The notes under the pieces were generated by a model, which saw only the letters and a list, made by a program, of their open reading frames with translations, made no database searches and was not told the DNA's origin. Positions 5,607 to 11,917 of a stretch of DNA of 11,917 nt are shown piece after piece; the first letter of the stretch is position 1; each line of letters starts with the position of its first letter. Origin of the DNA: Marinilabilia sp964403175 (GTDB lineage Bacteria; Bacteroidota; Bacteroidia; Bacteroidales; Marinilabiliaceae); the NCBI GenBank assembly GCA_964403175.1, contig CAYOFH010000101.1, positions 1 through 11,917 on the forward strand, in the 5' to 3' direction. The translations under genes and the position numbers were made by a program.

Positions 5607-6728
5607 TTATTCAACTATTACAAATTCTCTAAAATTATCTCTATCAATTATCTTTGTTTCCGCATTATAAGTTTCAGTGAATGTCTTTGGCAATTTCTGA
5701 TTATTCTTTTTTTTCCACTTAAATTCAAAACCAAATATTTTTCCTCCATTCTCCTCCACGAAATCAACTTCTTGTTGTTGTTTTGTTCTCCAGAAATAGG
5801 TATGAGCAAGACTTTGTTTGTACTCAATTTGTTTAATCCTTTCTGAAATTAGAAAATTCTCCCAAAGAGCACCTTTATCAATCCTTAGTTCTATTGGATT
5901 GAAATTACCAATTACCATATTTCTTATGCCGTTATCATAAAAATAAATCTTCTTATTTGTTTTTATTTCATTCCTAATGTTTCGGCTAAAGCTACTGAGT
6001 TTAAAAATTATATAACCTTTTTCTAAAATGTCAATGTATTTACTAACTGTATTCTTATCCACATTTACAGTTTGAGCTAATTCTGAATAGTTAACTTCAC
6101 TCCCAATCTGAAGAGCTAGAGCTTGAACAAGCTTATCAAGAACCTCTGGCTTTCGTATATCTGCATATGAAAGGATGTCTTTGTACAAATAGCTATTTAC
6201 TAAATTCCGTAATATACTAACTTCGTCTCCCACGTTATTTAATACATCAGGGTAAAACCCATAAAGCAATCTATTCTCTATACTTTACTCTGCGTATAAA
6301 AAACCGTGGTGGTTTTCATATTCTTCCCACGAAATTGGGAATAGCTGATATTCCCATTTTCTACCAGTTAAAGGTTCATTGATTTTATTTGACAAATCAA
6401 AAGAGGATGAACCACTTGCAAACAATTGAACGTTTTTAAATCTATCTGTTACTATTTTCATAGTAAGTCCTATTCCCTCAATTCTTTGAGCTTCATCAAT
6501 GAAGACATACTTATAATTCCCTAAAATCCTTCGAATCTGTTCTGTATTCGGTTCTGTTAACAAAGTTCGTGTTTTAGGGTCATCTCCATCAAGGAGCAGA
6601 TAATCTTTTGATTCAAGGATTGATTCGATTAGAGTTGTTTTTCCCACTTGTCGTGGACCGATTACAACAATCGCTTTACCTGAATCGATTCGATTCTTTA
6701 TTCTGTCACCAAGATATCTTGAGTACAT
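5607..6728 (-). pseudogene. AAA-type ATPase with C-terminal DUF4143 domain, interrupted by one in-frame stop
   Basis: The reading frame from the ATG at 6728 to the stop at 5607 would encode 373 residues, but codon 148 is TAA (6287-6285). Before it are the Walker A motif GPRQVGKTT (24-32), Walker B YVFIDEAQR (74-82), ASGSSSFDL (104-112) and the signature EPLTGRKWEYQLFPISWEEY (118-137). After it the same frame continues with RLLYGFYPDV and NSYLYKDIL. A winged-helix-like stretch (NYSELAQTVNVDKNTVSKYI, about 211-230) follows, then the PD-(D/E)XK-like ending QEVDFVEE with E320, then FEFKWKKK with E335 and K337. Nothing else is broken, so a single base change (for example CAA to TAA) explains the interruption. 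These ATPases are common, variable accessory genes of unclear role. A -7-like box lies just upstream. A sequencing error or readthrough cannot be excluded. Confidence 0.85.
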
Positions 6729-6739
6729 TGTTTTTTTTG

Positions 6740-6747
6740 CAAATATA
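6740..6747 (-). promoter_or_regulatory. Candidate -7 box for the ATPase gene
   Basis: The minus strand reads TATATTTG, an exact match to TAnnTTTG, 11 bp before the ATG at 6728. The nearest TTTG upstream is 24 bp away, longer than the usual 19-21. Transcription would begin almost at the start codon. Confidence 0.35.
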
Positions 6748-6918
6748 ATAACTTTTAATGAATATATTCACCAAAGGTTATGTCTTTCCGTGAACGTATT
6801 CTATATGCTTGTGCATTTTAAAACACAAACTTATCTGCCAGCTAAGTCGATGATTAAGTATTTTGACTTTACGCTGATTCCCCAATTCACTGTATTTGGA
6901 ATTTCCGGTAACAAGTAC

Positions 6919-6941
6919 AAAAAATATCGGTTAATCCGATA
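6919..6941 (-). terminator. Rho-independent terminator overlapping the end of the glutamate-synthase-like gene
   Basis: On the minus strand TATCGG, a 5-nt loop ATTAA and CCGATA form a 6-bp hairpin that includes the TAA stop codon (6933-6931) in its loop. It is followed directly by six T residues (6924-6919). The stem has only three G-C pairs, so termination may be partial. Confidence 0.5.
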
Positions 6942-8445
6942 AATATTCTCTGGCCTCCTTAGTTAATGGAATCAAATCAGATTGATCTACATATTTTAAA
7001 TGAAATTTTCGATTAAGTGTCATTAACAATTTCATGCCAAAAGATAACCGGTTTATGTATGAATATACGCCAATTGCTCCGTAAGATATAGGTTTGTCAA
7101 CAGCTTTATAAATGCTTTTAATAAATTTTGCATCCTTAAAAATTGTATCGAGGTCATTTCCAAACGCAAGGTGAGTTTGAGGTGTTTTGCCCTCCTGGAT
7201 CAACTCTGCCATGTTTTTTCCGCTCATAGCAGCAGCCATCGCCCCCCTGCCAATTCCAACCATTTTTATATAAGGGGCACCTAAGGCTAATGCTTTAAAC
7301 ATTGTATCTTCCATTGCAATGCCACCAGCAATCGCTATTTCCGGAATCCAACTTCCTTCTTTTTCTAAATCCTTAATAATTCCATTTACTATCTTTTCCA
7401 GATCAATTGTTGGATGGCTCCATTCATTCATCATCTTACAGGGACTATTTCCTGATCCACCTCCCGCTCCATCAAAGGTGATCAAAGCAATTTTGTTTTT
7501 TGATGCAATCTGTATAACTCGTCGTATGTCTTCTATATCATATCCTGCCATCTTAAACAATATATTCTCGACCCCAAGATCTCTGTATTTTTTAATCAGT
7601 TCCTCAAGAATGGACTCATTCCACATTGGTAAACGACCATATTGCATAAAATGAAAACCTTCTCCACGATAAAATGCTTCTTTAATCCCTTCTTCCATTG
7701 GGTCAGGAAGAATTAAGCACCCTTTCTTTTTAAGGGAAACGGCTTCGTCATATGAATATACCGGGGCTACATGCTGAATTCCTTTCGCAGCCTGACCGAA
7801 TTTAATTTCTATGGTTCGAAGCTCAAAGTTTTTTAATGCATATTCAGCCGTGCCAACAACAATATCATCGGCATTTACCTGCAATGCAATATCTCCATAC
7901 CCCTTTTCAAATCTTCTGAAGCAATCTATCATTTTGCCAAGAACAGGCGCATGGGTTACTTTACCGTTGCTGTCAAGTTTTAATTCTGAATCTTTATGAA
8001 TTGCGTTTTCGCCTATCACAACCATTACACCAGCCATAGCTGCTCCCGAATAATAATCTTCCCAATTTAATTTTACCATTGCAGGTAATATTACAGGGGC
8101 TTTTAATTTAATTTTATTTATATAGCCAATTTCGTAAGAAATATCTGCTGAATGAACATTTGTTTGTTCAGCATCCTCAGGCGCACCAATTGCGCCAAAT
8201 ACCCGTCCATTTATATTAAAATGGGAGAAATCAAAAGGGTATATTTTTTCTGAAGCAAACTGTTGATTTGTTGTACCATACGGATATGCAACTTCGAAAC
8301 CTCTAACAGCAGATAATCCTACTTCGCATAAGCCTGTACATTTATCCGAACATACAGAACACATCCCCGATAAATCACAAATATTACCTGGAGTTCTCAA
8401 CTTTGTATTAGAAAACGTCGTTGACAGATTTGGGCTTAATGACAT
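6931..8445 (-). CDS. FMN-binding glutamate-synthase-family protein (stand-alone GltB-core-like) with N-terminal cysteine cluster
   Basis: This 504-aa protein belongs to the GltB synthase-domain superfamily (FMN TIM barrel). The family pattern is visible as EIKFGQAAKG (213-222, a degenerate version of the usual EIKxxQGAKPG), FDGAGGGSGNSP (324-335), IAGGIAMEDTMFKALALGA (372-390) and GIGRGAM (397-403). There is no N-terminal glutaminase domain. Instead residues 23-40 hold five cysteines, C23-x5-C29-x2-C32-x3-C36-x3-C40, which suggests an iron-sulfur cluster. The length of about 500 aa is usual for stand-alone members. These may act as amino-acid or other FMN oxidoreductases; the substrate cannot be read from the sequence. 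No gltD-like NADPH partner is present in the window. The gene is AT-rich and ends in a hairpin with T6. Its upstream neighbour at 8679 is divergent, across a 233-bp AT-rich gap in which I found no convincing promoter on either strand. Confidence 0.88.
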   Translation of the reverse strand: MSLSPNLSTTFSNTKLRTPGNICDLSGMCSVCSDKCTGLCEVGLSAVRGFEVAYPYGTTNQQFASEKIYPFDFSHFNINGRVFGAIGAPEDAEQTNVHSADISYEIGYINKIKLKAPVILPAMVKLNWEDYYSGAAMAGVMVVIGENAIHKDSELKLDSNGKVTHAPVLGKMIDCFRRFEKGYGDIALQVNADDIVVGTAEYALKNFELRTIEIKFGQAAKGIQHVAPVYSYDEAVSLKKKGCLILPDPMEEGIKEAFYRGEGFHFMQYGRLPMWNESILEELIKKYRDLGVENILFKMAGYDIEDIRRVIQIASKNKIALITFDGAGGGSGNSPCKMMNEWSHPTIDLEKIVNGIIKDLEKEGSWIPEIAIAGGIAMEDTMFKALALGAPYIKMVGIGRGAMAAAMSGKNMAELIQEGKTPQTHLAFGNDLDTIFKDAKFIKSIYKAVDKPISYGAIGVYSYINRLSFGMKLLMTLNRKFHLKYVDQSDLIPLTKEAREYLSD

Positions 8446-8678
8446 AATAATCTACTTTTTATATATTTTGTTCTTAATGATCCACTAACGGATTTGGATT
8501 GGTGAAAAACTGTGCCTGTATTCCAGAATAATTCTTTATTCCTGTAAAAATATAAATTAAAACTATATAACTTAGTTCTTTTATTATAAGTTATTTATAG
8601 TAACCAACAGAAACAGTTTCAGGCAGGGCAGCCGTAAGGCTGGCATCGGTTGAACAGGATTTATAAAATGATACACTC

Positions 8679-9350
8679 ATGCGGATTCATTTTTTGGGTA
8701 CGCGGGGCAATATTGAAGCCAGTGCCCCCTACCATTCAAAACATTCGGGCATCCTGATCGAGGAAAAAGTCCTTTTTGATCTTGGCGAGAAAGAATTCCT
8801 GGATTACAATCCGGAGGCTGTCTGTATCACCCATTTGCATCCTGATCATGCCTGTTTTGTGAAAAACAATAAAGATGACCTTCCGGATGTGCCGGTATAT
8901 GCCCCTGAGGCCGATAACAAAATCATCAGATTAAGCGAAACACGTGAAATATCAGGTTTAACCGTAACCCCTGTGCCAACCTTTCACAGCAAACATGTAA
9001 AATCCCAGGCTTATATCATTGAAAAGGGAAAGAAAAGGATCCTGTACACCGGAGATTTAATCTGGATTAAGAAAACACACCATCATAAGCTGAAGCATCT
9101 CGACCTGGTGATCACAGACGGAAGTTATTTTCGCAAAGGAGGAATGATTCGCCGCGACAAGCAGGGCAACATATACGGTCATCAGGGCATCCCCAATCTG
9201 GTAAATTTATTCAGCAAATTCACCAATCACATAATTTTTACGCATTTCGGCAGCTGGTTTTACAAAGATATGCAGGAGGCAAGAAAAAAGCTGAGTTCCT
9301 TCGACCTGAAAATTTCAGCTGCTTATGACGGAATGAAAACAGAGATATGA
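8679..9350 (+). CDS. Metallo-beta-lactamase-fold hydrolase
   Basis: This 223-aa single-domain protein has the metal ligands of the superfamily in order: H52-L-H54-P-D56-H57 in THLHPDHA, H103 in PTFHSKHV, D126 in YTGDLIW and H189 in FTHFGSWF. The N-terminus MRIHFLGTRG is the classic first strand of RNase Z/Lactamase_B_2-type proteins, and the length fits small members that lack extra domains. No signal peptide is seen, so it is cytoplasmic. The substrate is unknown; it could be a nuclease, phosphodiesterase or lactonase. The start at 8679 is chosen because it gives the conserved first strand; an ATG at 8668 is in another frame. The gene is convergent with the next one and separated from it by a hairpin. 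Confidence 0.9.
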   Translation: MRIHFLGTRGNIEASAPYHSKHSGILIEEKVLFDLGEKEFLDYNPEAVCITHLHPDHACFVKNNKDDLPDVPVYAPEADNKIIRLSETREISGLTVTPVPTFHSKHVKSQAYIIEKGKKRILYTGDLIWIKKTHHHKLKHLDLVITDGSYFRKGGMIRRDKQGNIYGHQGIPNLVNLFSKFTNHIIFTHFGSWFYKDMQEARKKLSSFDLKISAAYDGMKTEI

Positions 9351-9380
9351 AAACTTCAAAACGGGGCGATTTTTCGCCCC
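9351..9380 (-). terminator. Terminator for the 384-aa protein gene
   Basis: GGGGCG, a 6-nt loop and CGCCCC form a perfect 6-bp G+C hairpin at 9363-9380. On the minus strand it is followed by GTTTTGAAGTTTTC, a T-rich tail. It lies 22 bp beyond the stop of the minus-strand gene. On the plus strand the tail is C-rich, so it is a poor terminator for the convergent MBL gene. Confidence 0.6.
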
Positions 9381-9402
9381 CACCCCTGGAGAATGAAAGC
9401 GA

Positions 9403-10557
9403 TCACTCTATGGGATCAGGACAAAATATATGAGGATGATCATGTGCCAGCAAACTTGAAGCAAGAGACACTGCGTTGATGTCGATATGATTTTCCCAGG
9501 TTTGTGCTTTCCTGTGCCGGGGGAGCAGCCAGAAATTTTCCAGATCCTCGGCCAGCATGGAAAAGTTCTCCAGGGGCCGGATATCCAAATCGGGCAAATC
9601 CAATTGGTTTTGCATACCGGTAATTGCATTAATTCCCAGCGAGAGGCCGCACTCCCTGAAGGGCAACCTGGTTTCGGCAGGATCCAGGCCAGACAGACTA
9701 TCAGAATAGGCCTTTAAGCCGGCCAGGCTGTCGGCCAGCAATTTACCGGGCCGGATGTTCTCCGGAAGCCTTCGCCCGTTTTGAACCATTATTCCGGCCT
9801 TACCAGTATTCAAAAGCAGGCCTCCGATACCAAGTGGATCGGTTGTAAACCACGACATATTCCTGCAGATATTGTCAAGATCTCCCTCCAGTTCTTCCAG
9901 GGATATTCCTTCTTTTTTTGCAAACTCTTTAATGCTCAGGATGGATAGCAATCCTTCCAGGGGATCATGCATTCCCATGCTTTTTACCGAGGGCTCCGTC
10001 AGGTCTGTTTTCATTTTCCAGAATAACCTTACCTCCCCCCTATCTTTATAGACGAATTTTTGGGTAACCCTGATCAACTCTGCTGCCCACAAGGCATATT
10101 TTTCTTCGCCGGTTTCATGGCAGGCAGTAATCAGGGCATTAAACCAGCGGGTTAAATAATGCAAATACTGCCCATCGCATTCCATTTCTTCATAAGGGTC
10201 TGGATAGCTTCCTGCTGCTTTTTCCGGCAGCTTTTTTCCTATTCTGAGCCCGCCGGCTGTTGGGTGTTTTTCCCCTTCTTCTTCGGATAATCCGCTTATC
10301 CATCCGGTTCTGGAATCATCAGGCCGGTGCTTCCCCAATATATTATGAACCCTGTCAATTAAATGTAAACCGTGCTGCATGTAATTTTCATCTTTTTCTG
10401 AACGGGCAAGGGAAAAACAGCACTGCACGGCAAATGCATCTGTCCAGAGGTACCTTCTCCCGGGATCACCCTCTTCTCCGGTGATACCGGTACGATTTAA
10501 AAAATCATCAAGCAATTGCCTGGCCATCGGATTATTCTGCTTTGCTTTATTGCTCAT
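9403..10557 (-). CDS. Uncharacterised 384-aa cytoplasmic protein, likely all-helical (alpha/alpha-barrel-like)
   Basis: This is a clear gene: it is long, of normal coding composition, and ends in a terminator. I do not recognise the family with certainty. No signal peptide or membrane segment is seen. The sequence is rich in amphipathic helices separated by turns with Trp, Tyr and acidic residues. Examples are RRYLWTDAFAVQC (34-46), PDPYEEMECDGQYLHYLTRW (119-138), SMGMHDPLEGLLS (193-205) and WFTTDPLGIGGLLLNTGK (236-253). This repeated helix-hairpin style resembles six-hairpin (alpha/alpha)6 barrel proteins such as glycosidases and epimerases. Fold assignment is inference, and no catalytic pair can be named. 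Translation may begin at M1 or at M11. It is convergent with the MBL gene and separated by 134 bp from the membrane-protein gene upstream. Confidence 0.75.
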   Translation of the reverse strand: MSNKAKQNNPMARQLLDDFLNRTGITGEEGDPGRRYLWTDAFAVQCCFSLARSEKDENYMQHGLHLIDRVHNILGKHRPDDSRTGWISGLSEEEGEKHPTAGGLRIGKKLPEKAAGSYPDPYEEMECDGQYLHYLTRWFNALITACHETGEEKYALWAAELIRVTQKFVYKDRGEVRLFWKMKTDLTEPSVKSMGMHDPLEGLLSILSIKEFAKKEGISLEELEGDLDNICRNMSWFTTDPLGIGGLLLNTGKAGIMVQNGRRLPENIRPGKLLADSLAGLKAYSDSLSGLDPAETRLPFRECGLSLGINAITGMQNQLDLPDLDIRPLENFSMLAEDLENFWLLPRHRKAQTWENHIDINAVSLASSLLAHDHPHIFCPDPIE

Positions 10558-10691
10558 AGGTCAAAATTTTTTCTCAGGATTATTTTCAGCTATACCTTTT
10601 TGAACTAAATTCTTCTAATTTTAAGTGGCCGATTATCCGGAAAGCTGACACTGCAATTTATTCGATTCGCAGAGGTTAAGGCAAGATTTTA

Positions 10692-11483
10692 TTACAATCT
10701 CACTTTATCATAATATATCATTAAGGCATAGTAGGCACAAGTCATTGAGAATAGTGTTTCTCTTATCTCGTTAGCACTGTTATTGTGATCAGGAAAATGA
10801 TGATTATATGTCGTATGCAATAAAAAGAGTGCTAAAGTAACTAAGCAGGTAAAAATTGATACAAGAAACTCGCCGTAACGTTTGGTGTAAAGACTCCTCA
10901 CAGCTATAGCAAAAACAGGAAGATATAATAGATGATAAAAATCTAATTTAACAATATTATATTGATGGTAAAACGGAATTAACGCAAAAGCCAAAGTTAA
11001 GTATACATCGGGGAGTTTAATACCCCACAACCTATCCTTTCTGATAAATAGCATTATTGTAGAGAAAAAAACAAATAGAATAATTGCTCTATCTAACAAC
11101 CTGTCAAAAAACCGCTTATCTATGTTGTGAAAATTAAATTCATCCTGATCGTTAACAATTTGAATTCTTTCTGGTGTATCAAAGCCTATTAATCTTTGTC
11201 CCCAACTAATTTCTTCAAACGCTGCAATTATGAATAGAACCCCAACAAACAATATCAATGAACCAAGCAATCGATCTCGTTTCTTAAGTTGATTATAAGC
11301 CGTAAGGCATAAAACAAATCCAGCAACCAAAAGAAACAGGCAACCAAGGTACTCTACTAATCGATCCTCGTATGTTATTTCTGTGTATAAGGATTTATTA
11401 TACACCAGAATAAAACTAAAGATGATATATCCCAGAATAAGCAAAAAATAGAATAAAAAATTTGCTTTGTTATGTTTAATCAT
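10692..11483 (-). CDS. Polytopic membrane protein with EEISWGQR motif; function unknown
   Basis: This 263-aa protein has about seven hydrophobic segments (roughly 9-27, 45-62, 73-88, 132-147, 160-171, 183-196 and 206-222), plus a weaker one at the C-terminus (245-257). Between segments three and four is a strongly conserved-looking stretch, FEEISWGQRLIGFDTPE (89-105), followed by DEFNFHN (114-120). I recall this motif from uncharacterised bacterial membrane proteins. The paired glutamates E90/E91 near a membrane boundary and the later E239-I-R-E242 resemble a buried polar site, but no reaction can be assigned. The protein has an early YEDRLVEYLGCLFLL segment at 38-52 that is also typical of these proteins. 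The gene follows the DsrE-family gene by 63 bp, and a 22-codon ORF fills that gap and overlaps its start. Confidence 0.75.
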   Translation of the reverse strand: MIKHNKANFLFYFLLILGYIIFSFILVYNKSLYTEITYEDRLVEYLGCLFLLVAGFVLCLTAYNQLKKRDRLLGSLILFVGVLFIIAAFEEISWGQRLIGFDTPERIQIVNDQDEFNFHNIDKRFFDRLLDRAIILFVFFSTIMLFIRKDRLWGIKLPDVYLTLAFALIPFYHQYNIVKLDFYHLLYLPVFAIAVRSLYTKRYGEFLVSIFTCLVTLALFLLHTTYNHHFPDHNNSANEIRETLFSMTCAYYALMIYYDKVRL

Positions 11484-11544
11484 AGCTCTTAAACTTCATG
11501 CCTATTCCGCTGAAAGTGAATATGTCAAATGGATTGTCTTTCAT
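11476..11544 (-). CDS. Possible 22-aa small ORF linking the DsrE-like and membrane-protein genes
   Basis: Two bases after the DsrE-like stop codon an ATG opens a 22-codon frame (MKDNPFDIFTFSGIGMKFKS, then YD). It ends in TAA and overlaps the first 8 nt of the membrane-protein gene. The tight spacing at both ends would suit a translationally coupled peptide. It could equally be a chance frame, as nothing in its sequence is recognised. There is no good ribosome-binding site. Confidence 0.25.
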   Translation of the reverse strand: MKDNPFDIFTFSGIGMKFKSYD

Positions 11545-11546
11545 TT

Positions 11547-11906
11547 TTAGAAGGTTAAAACTTTGTCGCACTCAACAGTCCATTGAGTAAATTCTTTCAT
11601 ATTACTCAATTTAACACCTTCAATGAAAGGGATTTTGTCAATTCCACGTGCTTCCGAACATCCGCCACAACTTTTAACTTCTCCACCATTTCTAATCACA
11701 ACTTTTAACATTCTTTCAATGTTGTAATATCCATTTGGTGTGTTTTGGTTTGGTAAACCGCAAAAAACAGCGTCTGCGAGTAGGAAAATTTTTATTTCCA
11801 CATTGTCACCGTGTTCTTTTTGAAGTGTCATAGCCATTCTCAAAGCGTTGTATGCTTTCTCAGTCCCATAGGGTGCGTCATTGATGATAATCAATATTTT
11901 CTGCAT
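11547..11906 (-). CDS. DsrE/DsrF-family protein (YchN-like, sulfur-relay fold)
   Basis: This 119-aa protein has the DsrE fold features. It opens with the strand MQKILIIINDAPYGTEKAYN, then ALRMAMTLQKEHG, the second strand VEIKIFLLADAVFCGLP (36-52), and the cysteine loop KSCGGCSEARGI with C80 and C83. The C-terminal strand is ECDKVLTF. Relatives act in sulfur transfer as small multimers, or are of unknown function (YchN). A persulfide-carrying cysteine in the CGGC loop is plausible but not shown. The length is normal for the family. On the minus strand GGAG (11917-11914) lies 7 nt ahead of the ATG. It is the only clear Shine-Dalgarno sequence I saw in the window, and it fixes the start at 11906. 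Confidence 0.88.
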   Translation of the reverse strand: MQKILIIINDAPYGTEKAYNALRMAMTLQKEHGDNVEIKIFLLADAVFCGLPNQNTPNGYYNIERMLKVVIRNGGEVKSCGGCSEARGIDKIPFIEGVKLSNMKEFTQWTVECDKVLTF

Positions 11907-11913
11907 TTTTATT

Positions 11914-11917
11914 CTCC
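11914..11917 (-). promoter_or_regulatory. Shine-Dalgarno sequence of the DsrE-like gene
   Basis: GGAG on the minus strand with a 7-nt spacer to the ATG at 11906. It lies at the very edge of the window, so further bases of the site may be missing. It stands out because the other genes here show no such motif. Confidence 0.5.

Noticed and set aside
5389..5607. Open frame of 72 codons starting upstream of the SDR remnant
   Set aside because: The first 24 codons have no family likeness. The Rossmann-fold start MHAIITG begins at 5535, so the upstream part is chance extension, and the frame ends only because of the frameshift.
5607..6269. The C-terminal part of the ATPase as an independent gene starting at TTG 6269
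   Set aside because: It is in the same frame as the N-terminal part, separated only by a stop and five codons, and TTG falls inside a conserved family segment. One interrupted gene is the simpler reading.
8629..8642. CAGCC-GTAA-GGCTG hairpin upstream of the MBL gene
   Set aside because: A 5-bp stem with a GNRA-type loop could be structural, but there is no further pairing, no riboswitch-like conserved core and no terminator, so it may be chance.

Overview
The window looks like a chromosomal stretch from a member of the Bacteroidota. Several things point that way: a DUF6122-type small membrane protein, a DUF4143-type ATPase, -7 boxes of the form TAnnTTTG upstream of several genes, and start codons that mostly lack a Shine-Dalgarno sequence. 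No rRNA, tRNA, CRISPR array or complete insertion sequence was recognised.

Layout. (1) 1-70: the 5' end of a minus-strand gene, probably a WYL-type transcriptional regulator. (2) 316-3216, plus strand: a DUF6122 small membrane protein, an exported C1-family cysteine peptidase (bleomycin hydrolase-like), and a polytopic membrane protein built from two related halves. A long hairpin lies between the last two. (3) 3257-4804, minus strand: a complete tripartite HipBST-type toxin-antitoxin operon (hipB, hipS, hipT in that order, 4-nt gap and 4-nt overlap). It has a matching Bacteroidota promoter and inverted-repeat operators. (4) 4880-5098, minus: a small zinc-ribbon protein. (5) 5193-6728, minus: a decay zone holding an SDR-type gene remnant with a frameshift and an internal deletion, and a DUF4143 ATPase interrupted by one in-frame stop. 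(6) 6931-8445, minus: a stand-alone FMN-binding glutamate-synthase-like protein with a five-cysteine N-terminus. (7) 8679-9350, plus: a metallo-beta-lactamase-fold hydrolase, convergent with an uncharacterised 384-aa protein (9403-10557, minus). (8) 10692-11906, minus: a DsrE-family sulfur-relay-like protein, a possible 22-aa ORF, and a polytopic membrane protein with an EEISWGQR motif.

Base composition is mosaic. The peptidase gene is GC-rich (40 of 60 bases are G/C at 1081-1140), while the ATPase gene is AT-rich (20 of 60 at 6361-6420). The AT-rich toxin-antitoxin, ATPase and glutamate-synthase-like genes sit between richer housekeeping-like genes, as in an accessory region.

The strongest system is the HipBST module. 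The kinase carries the Ser-Ile-Ser motif next to its Gly-rich loop, as in the described E. coli HipT. The partner HipS contains no tryptophan, although a conserved tryptophan is the reported inhibitory residue in E. coli HipS. Inhibition in this lineage may therefore work differently.
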